Below are positions 1 to 8,418 of a DNA stretch of 64,000 bases, in pieces. The stretch's first letter is position 1. Every line of letters starts with the position of its first letter. A program made the translations under genes and the position numbers. This DNA comes from Actinoplanes oblitus. GTDB taxonomy: Bacteria; Actinomycetota; Actinomycetes; Mycobacteriales; Micromonosporaceae. The notes below the pieces were generated by a model. It saw only the letters and a program-made list of their open reading frames with translations, was not told where the DNA came from and did no database searches. The stretch lies in the NCBI RefSeq assembly GCF_030252345.1, contig NZ_CP126980.1, positions 5,533,501 to 5,597,500 of the forward strand. The letters are read 5' to 3'.

Positions 1-651
1 GACCTGCAGGCTGTCGAGCAGCGCGTTGATGAACGCTTGCTGCACCTCCGCCTGGGCCACGGCGCCGGCCGCCGGCCCCAGCCGGGCGAGCGCGGCAGCC
101 TGGTGATCGGCGGAGAGCATGTCCATCGCCACCGTGACCGACCGGGTGCCGGCGGGGATCGGGCCGAGCATGTCAGCGACATCCGTCAGCAGCGCCCGCT
201 CCCGGGTGGTCCAGGCGCGACGGTCGGTGTCGAGGACGGTGATCGCGCCGACCGGCTCGCCGTCGGTGTCGTGCACCGGGATCCCCGCGAAGGATCGCAC
301 GCCCCACTGCTGAACCGTCGGATGCTCGCGCAGCCGTTCATCGATGAGGGTGTCGCTCACGGCGACCACGTCGTCGGCGCTGACCACGAAGGCGCACACC
401 GAGAATTCCTGGCCACCGCGCCGTGCGCTCGCGAACGGCTCGGGCAGCCCGTACAGCCCGAGGAACTCCTCCTCGCCGGCCCATACCAGGGTCACGACCG
501 CCATCGGCGTGTCCAGCATCCGCGCCGTCATCCGGGCGACGCCGTCCAGCGGCACCGGCATCACCGGCAACTCGCGACGCGCACTGGCCACCGCCCGCAG
601 CCGTTGCGGCGAGTTCAGGACCGCTGGATCGAGTTCCGGCACGATTACCAC
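1..651 (-). CDS. GAF-domain sensor protein, C-terminus outside window
   Basis: 217 codons are open and the frame runs off the left edge, so this is only the N-terminal part of a sensor. Residues about 40-170 read as a GAF fold, with FSVCAFVVSADDVVAVSDTL, then AGIPVHDTDGEPVGAITVLD, then a helix. The last visible residues, FINALLDSLQV, are the usual lead-in to a PAS domain, so a PAS plus kinase or phosphatase module probably follows. I chose the GTG at 651 because no in-frame ATG lies upstream in a plausible place; another GTG three codons further in is also possible. The ligand and output domain cannot be told from what is visible. Confidence 0.75.
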   Translation of the reverse strand, partial: MVIVPELDPAVLNSPQRLRAVASARRELPVMPVPLDGVARMTARMLDTPMAVVTLVWAGEEEFLGLYGLPEPFASARRGGQEFSVCAFVVSADDVVAVSDTLIDERLREHPTVQQWGVRSFAGIPVHDTDGEPVGAITVLDTDRRAWTTRERALLTDVADMLGPIPAGTRSVTVAMDMLSADHQAAALARLGPAAGAVAQAEVQQAFINALLDSLQV

Positions 652-847
652 CAAACAATCCCGGCTTAACGGACAATTTGTGCGATCGTAGAGCCGACAC
701 CCGGAAAAACCCCGCAACACGCCGCCCTCCGGCCAGCGGTTGGCGACAATCGACCACGCACCTTGAGTCATTCGCATCGGCCTGCGAGCCGGGAACCCCG
801 CTGTACTCCGTCAGCCGCACGAATCCGGCCGCATCGCTGGCTGCCGG

Positions 848-2200
848 TCACATCGTGTTGAGCCGCGCCTCGGCATGCGCGATGAACTCCTGAACGCCGC
901 GGTGCCGCCCGCCACGACGCAGGTCCGCCAAGAGGTCGCGCACCAGGTGCACGCCGCGCCGCGAGCGCACCTGCCTCAACCGGCCGACCACAACCCGCCC
1001 GACCACGCACGCCTGCTCCAGCTCGCCACCGGTCACGTAGCCGCCGGCGAGGTAGACGCCTTCGTAGAGCGCCGCCCGCGGCCGCGGATGCTCCGGTGCG
1101 ACGAGCGTCTCGGGACGCAACATCGCGGTCCCCTCGCGCACCAGCGCCAAGGCGCGAACTCGCCGGCCCCGGGCGAGGTCGTCACGAGCCACCCGCAGCA
1201 GGGTGCGCGCGACCATCGGCTCGGCCGTGTCCTCGGCCACACGCCGCACCCACTCCGGTTCGTGGCCGGTGGCCGCCGCGACCCGCCATTCCACGGCCTG
1301 GTCCGCCATCCGGCGTGCGGACCGCGCGTCGCCGGCCAGGGCGTGCGCGTAGGCGAGCTGACCGGCGGCGAAACTGCGGGTGGCGGTGGTACCGGCGGCC
1401 GCGTCGAGGGCCGCCTGCCCGATGTCCACCGCATCGGCGGGGCGTCCCGCGACGGCGACGTTCGCCGAGAGATCACGCAACAGGTGCGCCACGAGCCGGC
1501 GGTCGCCGCCCTCGTGCGCGGCGTGCAGCCCGGTGACGAGATAGCGCTGCGACTCACGGTGCCGCCCGGCGTCAATGGCGAGCCACGCGGCGAGTTGTGC
1601 CAGCTGTGCCATCACGACCATCAACCGCCGGGTGCGGCTCTCGCTACGGGCATCCCACTCCAGCAGCAGACGCGTCGCCTGGTATTGAGCCGCGACGTAG
1701 CCGAGCGCGTCCAGGCCGTCGGATCCGGCGGCGGCTTCGCGCAACGCGTCGACCCCTCGTTCGGCCACGGTCACCAGCTCGGTGCCAGGGCCAGGGTCAC
1801 GGGTTGCGGAAAGCCCGCCCGGTCGCGGCCGCAGAAACCCTCGCGCGACATCGGGAAGCCGCCGGCCGGCTGGCAGCGCCGGGTCGAGGACGGCCCGGAG
1901 TTCGTGGCTCGCCGCCCCGCAGGCAGCACCGCCGGCGATCGCCGGCCTCGATCCTCTCACCGCCCACAGCTCCTCGGCGGCGATGGGCCGTCCCAGGGCA
2001 TCGGCGAGCACCTGAGCCGCGTAGCCTGCCACCGGCGGATAGGGCACCCGGCCGCGGTCGCGCCAGTGGTACGGCGCCGACTCAGAAATGGTGCCGGGTC
2101 CGTAAATGGCATTGATGCGCCGGGCCAGGGCCCGAGGGGTCCACCGCAGTTCGGCGAGGCACTGAGCGAGCACGTCGTTGGACTGTCCTGTGCCAGTCAT
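848..2200 (-). CDS. Actinobacterial HTH plus TPR-like transcriptional regulator
   Basis: 450 residues. The N-terminal 80 residues (LRWTPRALARRINAIYG, then YHWRDRGRVPYPP) match the DNA-binding part of the large Streptomyces/Actinoplanes regulator family in which a degenerate HTH is followed by helical TPR-like repeats. From about residue 190 the protein is all-helical and Ala/Arg rich, as expected for such repeats. The ATG at 2200 is preceded by TAACCT (2208-2213) with seven bases between, so the mRNA is probably leaderless. It is divergent from the secreted dioxygenase, which it may control. The effector is unknown. Confidence 0.8.
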   Translation of the reverse strand: MTGTGQSNDVLAQCLAELRWTPRALARRINAIYGPGTISESAPYHWRDRGRVPYPPVAGYAAQVLADALGRPIAAEELWAVRGSRPAIAGGAACGAASHELRAVLDPALPAGRRLPDVARGFLRPRPGGLSATRDPGPGTELVTVAERGVDALREAAAGSDGLDALGYVAAQYQATRLLLEWDARSESRTRRLMVVMAQLAQLAAWLAIDAGRHRESQRYLVTGLHAAHEGGDRRLVAHLLRDLSANVAVAGRPADAVDIGQAALDAAAGTTATRSFAAGQLAYAHALAGDARSARRMADQAVEWRVAAATGHEPEWVRRVAEDTAEPMVARTLLRVARDDLARGRRVRALALVREGTAMLRPETLVAPEHPRPRAALYEGVYLAGGYVTGGELEQACVVGRVVVGRLRQVRSRRGVHLVRDLLADLRRGGRHRGVQEFIAHAEARLNTM

Positions 2201-2308
2201 GGCGCAAAGGTTAACAACGTTGACGGCATTGACGCCTGGCAATGCGTTGGCGCTCTCGTTTGGATGCGGAGGAGAAAGCGTTGACCCGCACCAGGAAAGG
2301 GGCACTCG

Positions 2309-3112
2309 ATGGACCACGACCACCACGACGACGACATCTTCAACCGTGGCCTCCAGTTCGACCTGACGACGCTGCTGCGTCGTCGCCAGATGCTCGGCCT
2401 GACCCTCGGCGTCGGCCTCGCCGGCCTGGCGGCCGGCCCCGCGTTCGCCGGGACTCCGGCGGAGCCCGCGTCCGCCAAGGTCGCCGCCGCCTGTCAGGCC
2501 ATCCCCACAGAGACCGCGGGTCCGTTCCCCGGCGACGGCACGAACGGCCCGAACATCCTCACGCAGAGCGGCATCGTCCGCAGCGACCTGCGAACGAGCT
2601 TCGGCACCAGTTCCGCCACCGCCGGTGGCGTCAACCTGATCCTCCGCCTCACCGTGCTGTCGGCAACGACCTGCGCTCCGTACGGCGGGGCCGCCGTCTA
2701 CCTGTGGGGGTGCGATCGGGAGGGCAGGTACTCGATGTACTCCGCCGGGGTCACCCAGGAGAACTATTGCCGTGGCGTACAAGCCGCCGGCGCCGCCGGC
2801 CAGCTGACGTTCACCACCGTCTTTCCCGGCTGCTATCCGGGGCGCTGGCCGCACCTTCATTTCGAGGTGTACCCGAGCCTGGCCCGGGCGACCTCCGCCA
2901 GCGGGAAACTCAAGACGTCCCAGCTGGCATTCCCGGCCGACATCTGCCGCAACGTTTACCGCACGGCGGGCTATCAGGCCAGCATCACGAATCTCGCGCG
3001 CGTGTCGCTGTCCACCGACAGTGTCTTCCGGGACGGCTACGGCCAGCAGATGGTCACGATCTCCGGCACCCCGCAGTCCGGGTACGTCGCGAGCTTGACG
3101 ATCACCGTGTAG
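2309..3112 (+). CDS. Tat-exported intradiol ring-cleavage dioxygenase-like protein
   Basis: 267 residues. A His/Asp-rich start (MDHDHHDDD) precedes a twin-arginine signal, LLRRRQMLGL, with a hydrophobic core and an AFA-type cleavage site near residue 47. The mature part is the intradiol dioxygenase beta-sandwich, with candidate Fe(III) ligands Tyr141 (DREGRYSMY), Tyr176 and the paired His182/His184 in CYPGRWPHLHF. Family members open catechol-type rings with O2; secreted versions are thought to act on lignin-derived or plant aromatics. A purine-rich ribosome site (AAAGGGG) lies about 8 bases before the ATG. The substrate is unknown. Confidence 0.85.
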   Translation: MDHDHHDDDIFNRGLQFDLTTLLRRRQMLGLTLGVGLAGLAAGPAFAGTPAEPASAKVAAACQAIPTETAGPFPGDGTNGPNILTQSGIVRSDLRTSFGTSSATAGGVNLILRLTVLSATTCAPYGGAAVYLWGCDREGRYSMYSAGVTQENYCRGVQAAGAAGQLTFTTVFPGCYPGRWPHLHFEVYPSLARATSASGKLKTSQLAFPADICRNVYRTAGYQASITNLARVSLSTDSVFRDGYGQQMVTISGTPQSGYVASLTITV

Positions 3113-3200
3113 TCGGCGATCGCGTCGCCGCCGAGCCCGTCGGTAGTGGGTCACCCCGCCCACCTGCCCGGACGTCAGCTCCTGGGCAGGCTCCGAGGCA

Positions 3201-3239
3201 CCCCTTGCCGTCGAGGCGCAGGTCCTCGACGGCAAGGGG
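3201..3239. terminator. Bidirectional hairpin terminator
   Basis: A perfect 16-bp inverted repeat (3201-3216 against 3224-3239) with a 7-base loop lies between the convergent dioxygenase and barrel-protein genes. There is no T-run, which is usual for high-GC actinomycetes. It is positioned to stop transcription from both sides. Confidence 0.8.
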
Positions 3240-3280
3240 AAGGCGTCGCCTGGCGGCACCGCCTCTCGCCTCGGTGGCGG

Positions 3281-4000
3281 TCACCCCACGCGTTCGATGA
3301 CCGCGCGCCGGATCAGGAACTTGCCGGGCTCGCGCACCTGCTCGAACGCCGCGTTGTTGAGCAGAACACAGCTACCGGACGTGGACGCCACCTTGACCGT
3401 GGTGCTCTTGTTGTTGTCGAGGTTGGTGACCTTCAAGACGGTCCCGATCGGGAACGTGCCACTCGACGCGGCCGGCGCCCCGCCCTCGCCGGAAAGAGTA
3501 ACCGTCGACCCCTTGCAAACCACCTCGCCACTGCCGGCATTCTGCCCGGCGGGCGCCGTCGCGCCCGCCTGCGCGTCCTGACCCCCGCGGTTCTGCTTGC
3601 CGGCGCCGTTGTTCTGCTTGCCGGCGCCGCCGGCTCCGGCCGGTGAGCCCTGACCCGTACCGTTGGCCTGCTGGCCGGCACCGGCGGCAACCTCACCCGC
3701 CACATCAGCAGTACAGCCGGCGGCGGCACGCCGCTGATTGATCAGATCGACCACCGCCTGCCGGTTCGCGATTCGACCCGCCGACTGAGCGTCCGGATTG
3801 CTCTTCTGCCCCGCGATGAACTGAAGGTTCTGCCGCAACGCCTGATCCAACCCGGCGCAACTCTCCGTCGCACCGTTCTCCGCCGCACTACTCAACCCGG
3901 TGCTGACAACGAACGCGCCACCCGCCAGCGCCGCCGCCGACAGGGCGAGCACGACCTTGCGAGACGTCCCAGAAAACGTACGCCGTCCGGTCCGATACAT
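3281..4000 (-). CDS. Secreted RlpA/expansin-like double-psi beta-barrel protein
   Basis: 239 residues with an N-terminal signal (KVVLALSAAALAGGAFVVS). A helical stretch with two Cys (residues about 45-95) is followed by a low-complexity Gly/Ala/Gln/Asn linker (about 96-150) and a C-terminal barrel. The barrel carries GTVLKVTNLDNNKSTTVKV and SGSCVLLNNAAFEQVREPGK, the signature of actinobacterial expansin/RlpA-like domains that bind or loosen wall polysaccharide. AAGGAG lies five bases before the ATG. No obvious catalytic Asp/His pair is conserved, so a binding or structural role is as likely as lytic activity. The tandem repeats at 4084-4110 lie in its promoter region. Confidence 0.75.
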   Translation of the reverse strand: MYRTGRRTFSGTSRKVVLALSAAALAGGAFVVSTGLSSAAENGATESCAGLDQALRQNLQFIAGQKSNPDAQSAGRIANRQAVVDLINQRRAAAGCTADVAGEVAAGAGQQANGTGQGSPAGAGGAGKQNNGAGKQNRGGQDAQAGATAPAGQNAGSGEVVCKGSTVTLSGEGGAPAASSGTFPIGTVLKVTNLDNNKSTTVKVASTSGSCVLLNNAAFEQVREPGKFLIRRAVIERVG

Positions 4001-4083
4001 CGCATCGCTCCTTCGCTCTCAGGCTGCCTCGGTGCAGCACTCACAGTTACGAGGCAGGCGATGAGCCGGGTTGAGGACGCGTA

Positions 4084-4110
4084 CCTTAAAGATCCTTAAA
4101 CATGCTTAAC
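4084..4110 (-). promoter_or_regulatory. Three 10-bp-phased CTTAA repeats
   Basis: Copies CCTTAAA (4084-4090), CCTTAAA (4094-4100) and the variant GCTTAAC (4104-4110) repeat at exactly 10 bp, one helical turn. They sit 84-110 bases upstream of the barrel protein start at 4000. This spacing is typical of tandem response-regulator sites. They are AT-rich islands in GC-rich DNA. The remaining bases of 4001-4203 show nothing else I can name. Confidence 0.45.
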
Positions 4111-4203
4111 GAGCCGGGGAGCCGGACGCGATTGCCGAGGTCGACGACCCACCTGGCGCGCGGTGGCGGCGGGTGTGGTCCGGTGCCGGACCCACCGCCG
4201 CCC

Positions 4204-5115
4204 TCACGCTCGCACCTCCGTCAGCAGCGGCGGATCGGCGCCCCTTCTGCTGCAGGCGACCGCGGCGGTGTGCGCGGCGAACCGCAGCATGGTGGTGAGG
4301 GTGTCCTCGTCGACGGCGGTCAGGGCATCCCGCCGGTCGGCACCGAGCAGGTTCGCCTCGGCGCACGCGTGCAGGAGGCCGGCCATGAAGGCGTCGCCGG
4401 CGCCGATCGTGTCGGCGACCGTCACGGGTACGGCGTCGACAGTGACGGCGCACCCACGGCTGGTCGCCCAGGCTCCGCCGGCGCCGAGCGTCACGACCAC
4501 CAGCCGCACGCCTCGTCGCAGCCACCCGGCCGCGACCTCCTGGTAGGGCTGCCGCGGATGGAGCCAGGCGAGGTCGTCGAGGCTGATCTTGACGATGTCG
4601 CTCGTGCCGATCAGCGCCTCGACCCGGTGCAGGGCCTGCTCCGGGTCGCCCATCAGGGTGGGGCGGCAGTTGGGGTCGTAGCTGATCGTCGCGGAGGCCC
4701 GTGCCGCCCGCAGCAGGGCCGCGACACTCTCCGCTCCTGGTGGGACCACCGCGGCGATGGAGCCCGTGTGCACGCATCGGGTGTCCGGCGGCACCTCGGC
4801 GTGGAACGGCCGCCAGGTGAAGTCGAAGTGGTAACCCGCCTGCCCGGCGGCGTCGACGTGGGTGCGCGCCGTGCTGGTGGGGGCCCCGTCGACCAGTGAC
4901 GCGGTAGCCAGCGCGACCGAGCTGGCGGCCAGGTGCTCGAGGATGAGCTGGCCGTGGGCGTCCGAGCCGACCTGGGTCAGCAGTGACACCGGCTGGCCGA
5001 GGCGGCCGAGGGCCGTCGCCACGTTCGCCGGGCTGCCGCCCGGGCACGCGGTGAGGTGCCCCGACGCCGGGTCGGTGATCAGGTCGACGAGGCTCTCGCC
5101 CACCACCAGGATCAC
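4204..5115 (-). CDS. PfkB-family sugar kinase, probable fructokinase
   Basis: 303 residues of the ribokinase/PfkB fold. The N-terminal GGSPANVATALGRLG element binds the sugar, and DTIGAGDAFMAG (residues 235-246) carries the catalytic Asp241 and anion hole. It is the last gene of the fructose import operon: its GTG start overlaps the stop of the ATPase gene by four bases (GTGA), so translation is coupled. Phosphorylating imported fructose is the most likely role, but sequence alone does not exclude another ketose or hexose. Confidence 0.88.
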   Translation of the reverse strand: MILVVGESLVDLITDPASGHLTACPGGSPANVATALGRLGQPVSLLTQVGSDAHGQLILEHLAASSVALATASLVDGAPTSTARTHVDAAGQAGYHFDFTWRPFHAEVPPDTRCVHTGSIAAVVPPGAESVAALLRAARASATISYDPNCRPTLMGDPEQALHRVEALIGTSDIVKISLDDLAWLHPRQPYQEVAAGWLRRGVRLVVVTLGAGGAWATSRGCAVTVDAVPVTVADTIGAGDAFMAGLLHACAEANLLGADRRDALTAVDEDTLTTMLRFAAHTAAVACSRRGADPPLLTEVRA

Positions 5116-5915
5116 GCCGGTTCTCCGACGTCGGCAGTGGTGCGGCCCGGGGTCTCGGCCAGCGTGGTGGCACCGGTCATGATCGCCACCGCCTCGGTCA
5201 TGGTGTGCGACCGCGGTGTGATGACGCCGGCACACCGGCCCAGTCGCTGGATGTGGATACGGTCGGCCACCTCGAAGACGTGTGGCATGTTGTGACTGAT
5301 CAGGACGACCGGCACGCCGCGCGAGCGCACCTGGTCGATCATGCGGAGCACCTGCTGCGACTCGCGTACGCCGAGCGCCGCCGTCGGCTCGTCGAGCACG
5401 ATCACCTTGCTGCCGAATGCCGCCGCCCGGGCCACCGCGACGGCCTGGCGCTGTCCTCCGGAGAGCGTCTCGACCGCCTGCGACATGTCCTGGAGGGTGC
5501 CGATGCCGAGGCCGGCCAGTGCGCTTTCGGCTTCCCGCCGCATCCCCCTCTTGTCGATCATCCGGAATACCGAGCCGAGCAGACCGGCCCGGCGGCGTTC
5601 CCGGCCCAGGAACAGATTGCTGGCGATGTCCAGCGCCGGCGCGACGGCAAGCGTCTGGTAAACCGTCTCGATACCCGCGTTGCGGGCGTCCTGCGGCCGG
5701 CGGAAGTGCACCGGTTCGCCGTCGAGCCGCAGCTCACCGGCATCCGGAACCATCGCGCCGGTCAGGCATTTGATCAGCGTCGACTTGCCGGCTCCGTTGT
5801 CGCCGATGACGGCGAGCACCTCGCCGGGATAGAGGTCGACGTCCACACCGTCGAGCCCGACCACCCGGCCGAACGTCTTGACCAGCCCGCGGGCGGAGAG
5901 TACGGGGGTTGTCAC
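5112..5915 (-). CDS. frcA: Sugar ABC transporter ATP-binding protein, fructose type
   Basis: 267 residues, a single ATPase domain as in FrcA (most other sugar ATPases of this class are double). Walker A is GDNGAGKST (residues 38-46), the signature is LSGGQRQ and Walker B is VIVLDEP, followed by a switch His in LISHNM. The GTG start overlaps the permease stop by four bases. It would energise fructose import by the permease and lipoprotein encoded just upstream. Confidence 0.9.
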   Translation of the reverse strand: MTTPVLSARGLVKTFGRVVGLDGVDVDLYPGEVLAVIGDNGAGKSTLIKCLTGAMVPDAGELRLDGEPVHFRRPQDARNAGIETVYQTLAVAPALDIASNLFLGRERRRAGLLGSVFRMIDKRGMRREAESALAGLGIGTLQDMSQAVETLSGGQRQAVAVARAAAFGSKVIVLDEPTAALGVRESQQVLRMIDQVRSRGVPVVLISHNMPHVFEVADRIHIQRLGRCAGVITPRSHTMTEAVAIMTGATTLAETPGRTTADVGEPA

Positions 5916-6940
5916 GATTTCACCTTCCGGATCCACTGGTCGACAGCGACGGCGAGCAGTACCAGCAGGCCCACGGCGAGCACCCGGTACTGGTCGTCCA
6001 CGCCGGCGAGGGACAGGCCGCTGCGGAAGAATCCGACGATCAGGGCACCGAGCAGGGTGCCGACCAGGACGCCGCGCCCGCCGAAGAGGCTGGTGCCGCC
6101 GATCACCACGGCGGTGATGCTCTCCAGGTTGGCGTCGGTGATCGCGTTCGGGCTGGCAGCGCCGGCCCGTCCGACGAGGATCCAGGCGGCGAGGCCGTAG
6201 ATGGCCCCGGCGGTGAGGTACACGCTGAGCAGCACCCGGTCCACCCGGATGCCGGCAAGACGGGCGGCTTCCTTGTCGTCGCCGATCGCGTAGACGTGCC
6301 GGCCCCAGGCGGTGGTGGCCAGCGCGTATCCGACGACGAGGTAGAGGACCGCCACCAGCACCACGCCGATGCTGATCCGGAACCGGCCGATGGGGAACGT
6401 CTCGCCGGTCCAGTTGAGCAGGGCGGGCAGGTCCGTGGCCGGAACGCTCTGCCCCTTGGTGTAGAGCAAGGCGATCGCCCCGAAGATGCTCAGCGTGCCC
6501 AGGGTGACGATGAACGGTGGCAGGCCGATGCGGGTCACCAGGGTCCCATTGACCAGACCGGCGAGCAGGCCGACGCCGATGCCGGCGGCGACCGCGAGGA
6601 CGCCTGGCAGGCCGTGCCCCTCGGCGAGTTTCGCGGCGAGCATCATCGCCAGGATGGTGACGGCGCCTACCGACAGGTCGATACCCGCGGTCAGGATGAC
6701 CAGCGTCTGACCGACGGCGAGCGCCCCGACGACGGCGACTTGCTGCAGCACCAGCGAGAGCGAGTTGGGTGCGGCGAAGCGCGGGTTGACGGCGGAGAAC
6801 ACCGCGAAGGCCAGGATCAGCACCAGCAACGGGCTGATCGCCGGGTACGCGTGCAGCACGTGCTGCAGCCGTTCCAGTGGTGTGCGCCGGCGCAGCGCGA
6901 ACTGTTCGACCGCTGTTGCGGCCGTGGGGGTGGTGGTCAC
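5912..6940 (-). CDS. frcC: Sugar ABC transporter permease, fructose type
   Basis: 342 residues with about ten membrane segments and the BPD_transp_2 pattern (TLVILTAGIDLSVGAV near residue 80, GGTSLFGGRGVLVGTLLGAL near the C-terminus). I chose GTG at 6940 because AGGGAG lies just upstream; further upstream the frame is Arg/Pro-rich and not protein-like. It lies 85 bases after the binding-protein gene and four bases into the ATPase gene, forming the membrane channel of the importer. Confidence 0.9.
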   Translation of the reverse strand: MTTTPTAATAVEQFALRRRTPLERLQHVLHAYPAISPLLVLILAFAVFSAVNPRFAAPNSLSLVLQQVAVVGALAVGQTLVILTAGIDLSVGAVTILAMMLAAKLAEGHGLPGVLAVAAGIGVGLLAGLVNGTLVTRIGLPPFIVTLGTLSIFGAIALLYTKGQSVPATDLPALLNWTGETFPIGRFRISIGVVLVAVLYLVVGYALATTAWGRHVYAIGDDKEAARLAGIRVDRVLLSVYLTAGAIYGLAAWILVGRAGAASPNAITDANLESITAVVIGGTSLFGGRGVLVGTLLGALIVGFFRSGLSLAGVDDQYRVLAVGLLVLLAVAVDQWIRKVKS

Positions 6941-7025
6941 GACGGCTCCCTGCCGTTGACGGATCTGGACTGGTGCGCCGCCGGACGGCACGCGCGCGGC
7001 GTGCCGGCCGGCAGGACGCCGGTGC

Positions 7026-8102
7026 TCAGGCCTTGCCCCAGCACTTGCTGGCGCCGTCGGCGCTGGTGATGCTGTCGACACCGGTGGCCGGCTTGTCGGT
7101 GACCAGGGTGACGCCGGTGTCGAAGAAGTCGAGCCCGCTGGTGGTCTGCGGCTTCTCGCCGCCCTTGGCGATCTTCGTGATCGCCTGAACACCCAGTTCG
7201 GCCATCTTCACCGGGTACTGCTGGCTGGTGGCACTGATCAGCCCGCTCTTCACCTGCTGCACGCCGTTGCATCCGCCGTCGATCGACACCACCAGCGCGT
7301 CCTTGACGCCCGCCGCCTGCAGGGCCTTCTGCGCGCCGACCGCGGCCGGCTCGTTGATGGTGTAGACGACATTGATCGCCGGGTTCTTCGCCAGGCACCG
7401 CTCCATCGCGGTACGGCCGCCGTCCTCGGCACCGTCGGTCGGCTCGTTGCAGACGATGCTGTAGGTGCCCGCGGAGTACGAGCCGGACTTGGCCTCGTCC
7501 CCGTTGACCTTGCGGTCCTTGGTGTCGATGCCCATGCCGCTGAGGAAGCCCTGATCCCGGTTGTAGTCGACGGACACGATCTTGTCGTTGAACAGGTCGA
7601 GCAGGGCGACAGTGGCGGGCTTGCCGCCCAACTGCTTGGCGGTCCACTTGCCGATCAGTTCGCCGGCCTTGAAGTTGTCGGTGGCGAACGTGATGTCGAC
7701 GGTGTTCGCGGGCTCCGGCGGGGTGTCCAGAGCGATGACGTAGAGGCCGGCGTCGCGGGCCTTCTTGATGGCCGGATTGACGCCGGGTCCGTTCGGGGTG
7801 ATCAGGATGCCGTCGTCACCGCGAGCGATGGCGTCCTCGATCGCCTGCACCTGTCCGGCCTCGTCGCCGTCCTCCTTGCCGGCGGCGAGGGTCAGCTTGA
7901 CGCCCTCGGTCTCGGCCGCCTTGCGCGCTCCGTCCTGCATGGTGACGAAGAACGGGTTGGTGGAGTTCTTCGTGATCAGGGCGACCGCGACGCTGTCGTC
8001 CCCGCTCTTGTCGCTGCCACCACCGCAGCCGGTGGCCACCAGGCACGTCGCGGTGGCGAGGGCGAGCAGCAGCGCGCTCCGCCGTCCTGTGTGCAGGCCC
8101 AT
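7026..8102 (-). CDS. frcB: Fructose ABC transporter substrate-binding lipoprotein
   Basis: 358 residues. The signal peptide ends in a lipobox with Cys26 (VATGC), so the protein is membrane-anchored. The body is a periplasmic-binding-protein type I fold with features I recognise from FrcB: TKNSTNPFF at the start, ATDNFKAGELIGKW, NVVYTINEPAAVGA, VSIDGGCNGV, ATSQQYPVKMA and a C-terminal SKCWG. GAGGAGC lies just before the ATG. It is the first gene of the operon and faces the LacI regulator across a 316-base region with two operator-like palindromes. Confidence 0.9.
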   Translation of the reverse strand: MGLHTGRRSALLLALATATCLVATGCGGGSDKSGDDSVAVALITKNSTNPFFVTMQDGARKAAETEGVKLTLAAGKEDGDEAGQVQAIEDAIARGDDGILITPNGPGVNPAIKKARDAGLYVIALDTPPEPANTVDITFATDNFKAGELIGKWTAKQLGGKPATVALLDLFNDKIVSVDYNRDQGFLSGMGIDTKDRKVNGDEAKSGSYSAGTYSIVCNEPTDGAEDGGRTAMERCLAKNPAINVVYTINEPAAVGAQKALQAAGVKDALVVSIDGGCNGVQQVKSGLISATSQQYPVKMAELGVQAITKIAKGGEKPQTTSGLDFFDTGVTLVTDKPATGVDSITSADGASKCWGKA

Positions 8103-8144
8103 GTGTAGCTCCTCATGTGACGCCGATGGTGCGTCGAGCGATCT

Positions 8145-8158
8145 CGACAACGATGTCA
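8145..8158. promoter_or_regulatory. LacI-type operator, frcB-proximal copy
   Basis: The 14-mer CGACAACGATGTCA contains the inverted repeat GACA-N4-TGTC. It matches the second site at 8243-8256 in 11 of 14 positions. It lies about 43 bases before the frcB start. I infer it is a binding site of the divergently encoded LacI protein. Confidence 0.5.
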
Positions 8159-8242
8159 AAGGAGCTTCGATCATCGATTCGCCAACTGTCAACGGTGGCG
8201 ATGAACTGGGAATGTAACAAAGCAGCAACGTGAGATCCGTCT

Positions 8243-8256
8243 TGACAACGTGGTCA
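8243..8256. promoter_or_regulatory. LacI-type operator, distal copy
   Basis: The 14-mer TGACAACGTGGTCA is a palindrome with one mismatched pair around a central ACGT. Its centre is 98 bp from that of the first site, compatible with looping. It overlaps a TTGACA hexamer (8242-8247). Apart from these two sites and a ribosome site next to 8419, I see nothing in the 8103-8418 intergenic region. Confidence 0.5.
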
Positions 8257-8418
8257 TTCGGGTTTCAGGATCGGCTCCTGGCCGCAGCCGTCGACGCCCG
8301 TCGACCGACGCCGGAGAGGAGAGATCACCACCCGGTCAGCGGCGATCCGCACCGGCGATAGCCTTCAGCTCGTACGGGTGCCACCATCCGACCCGCGCGA
8401 CAAACGCCGAGGAGAGCC

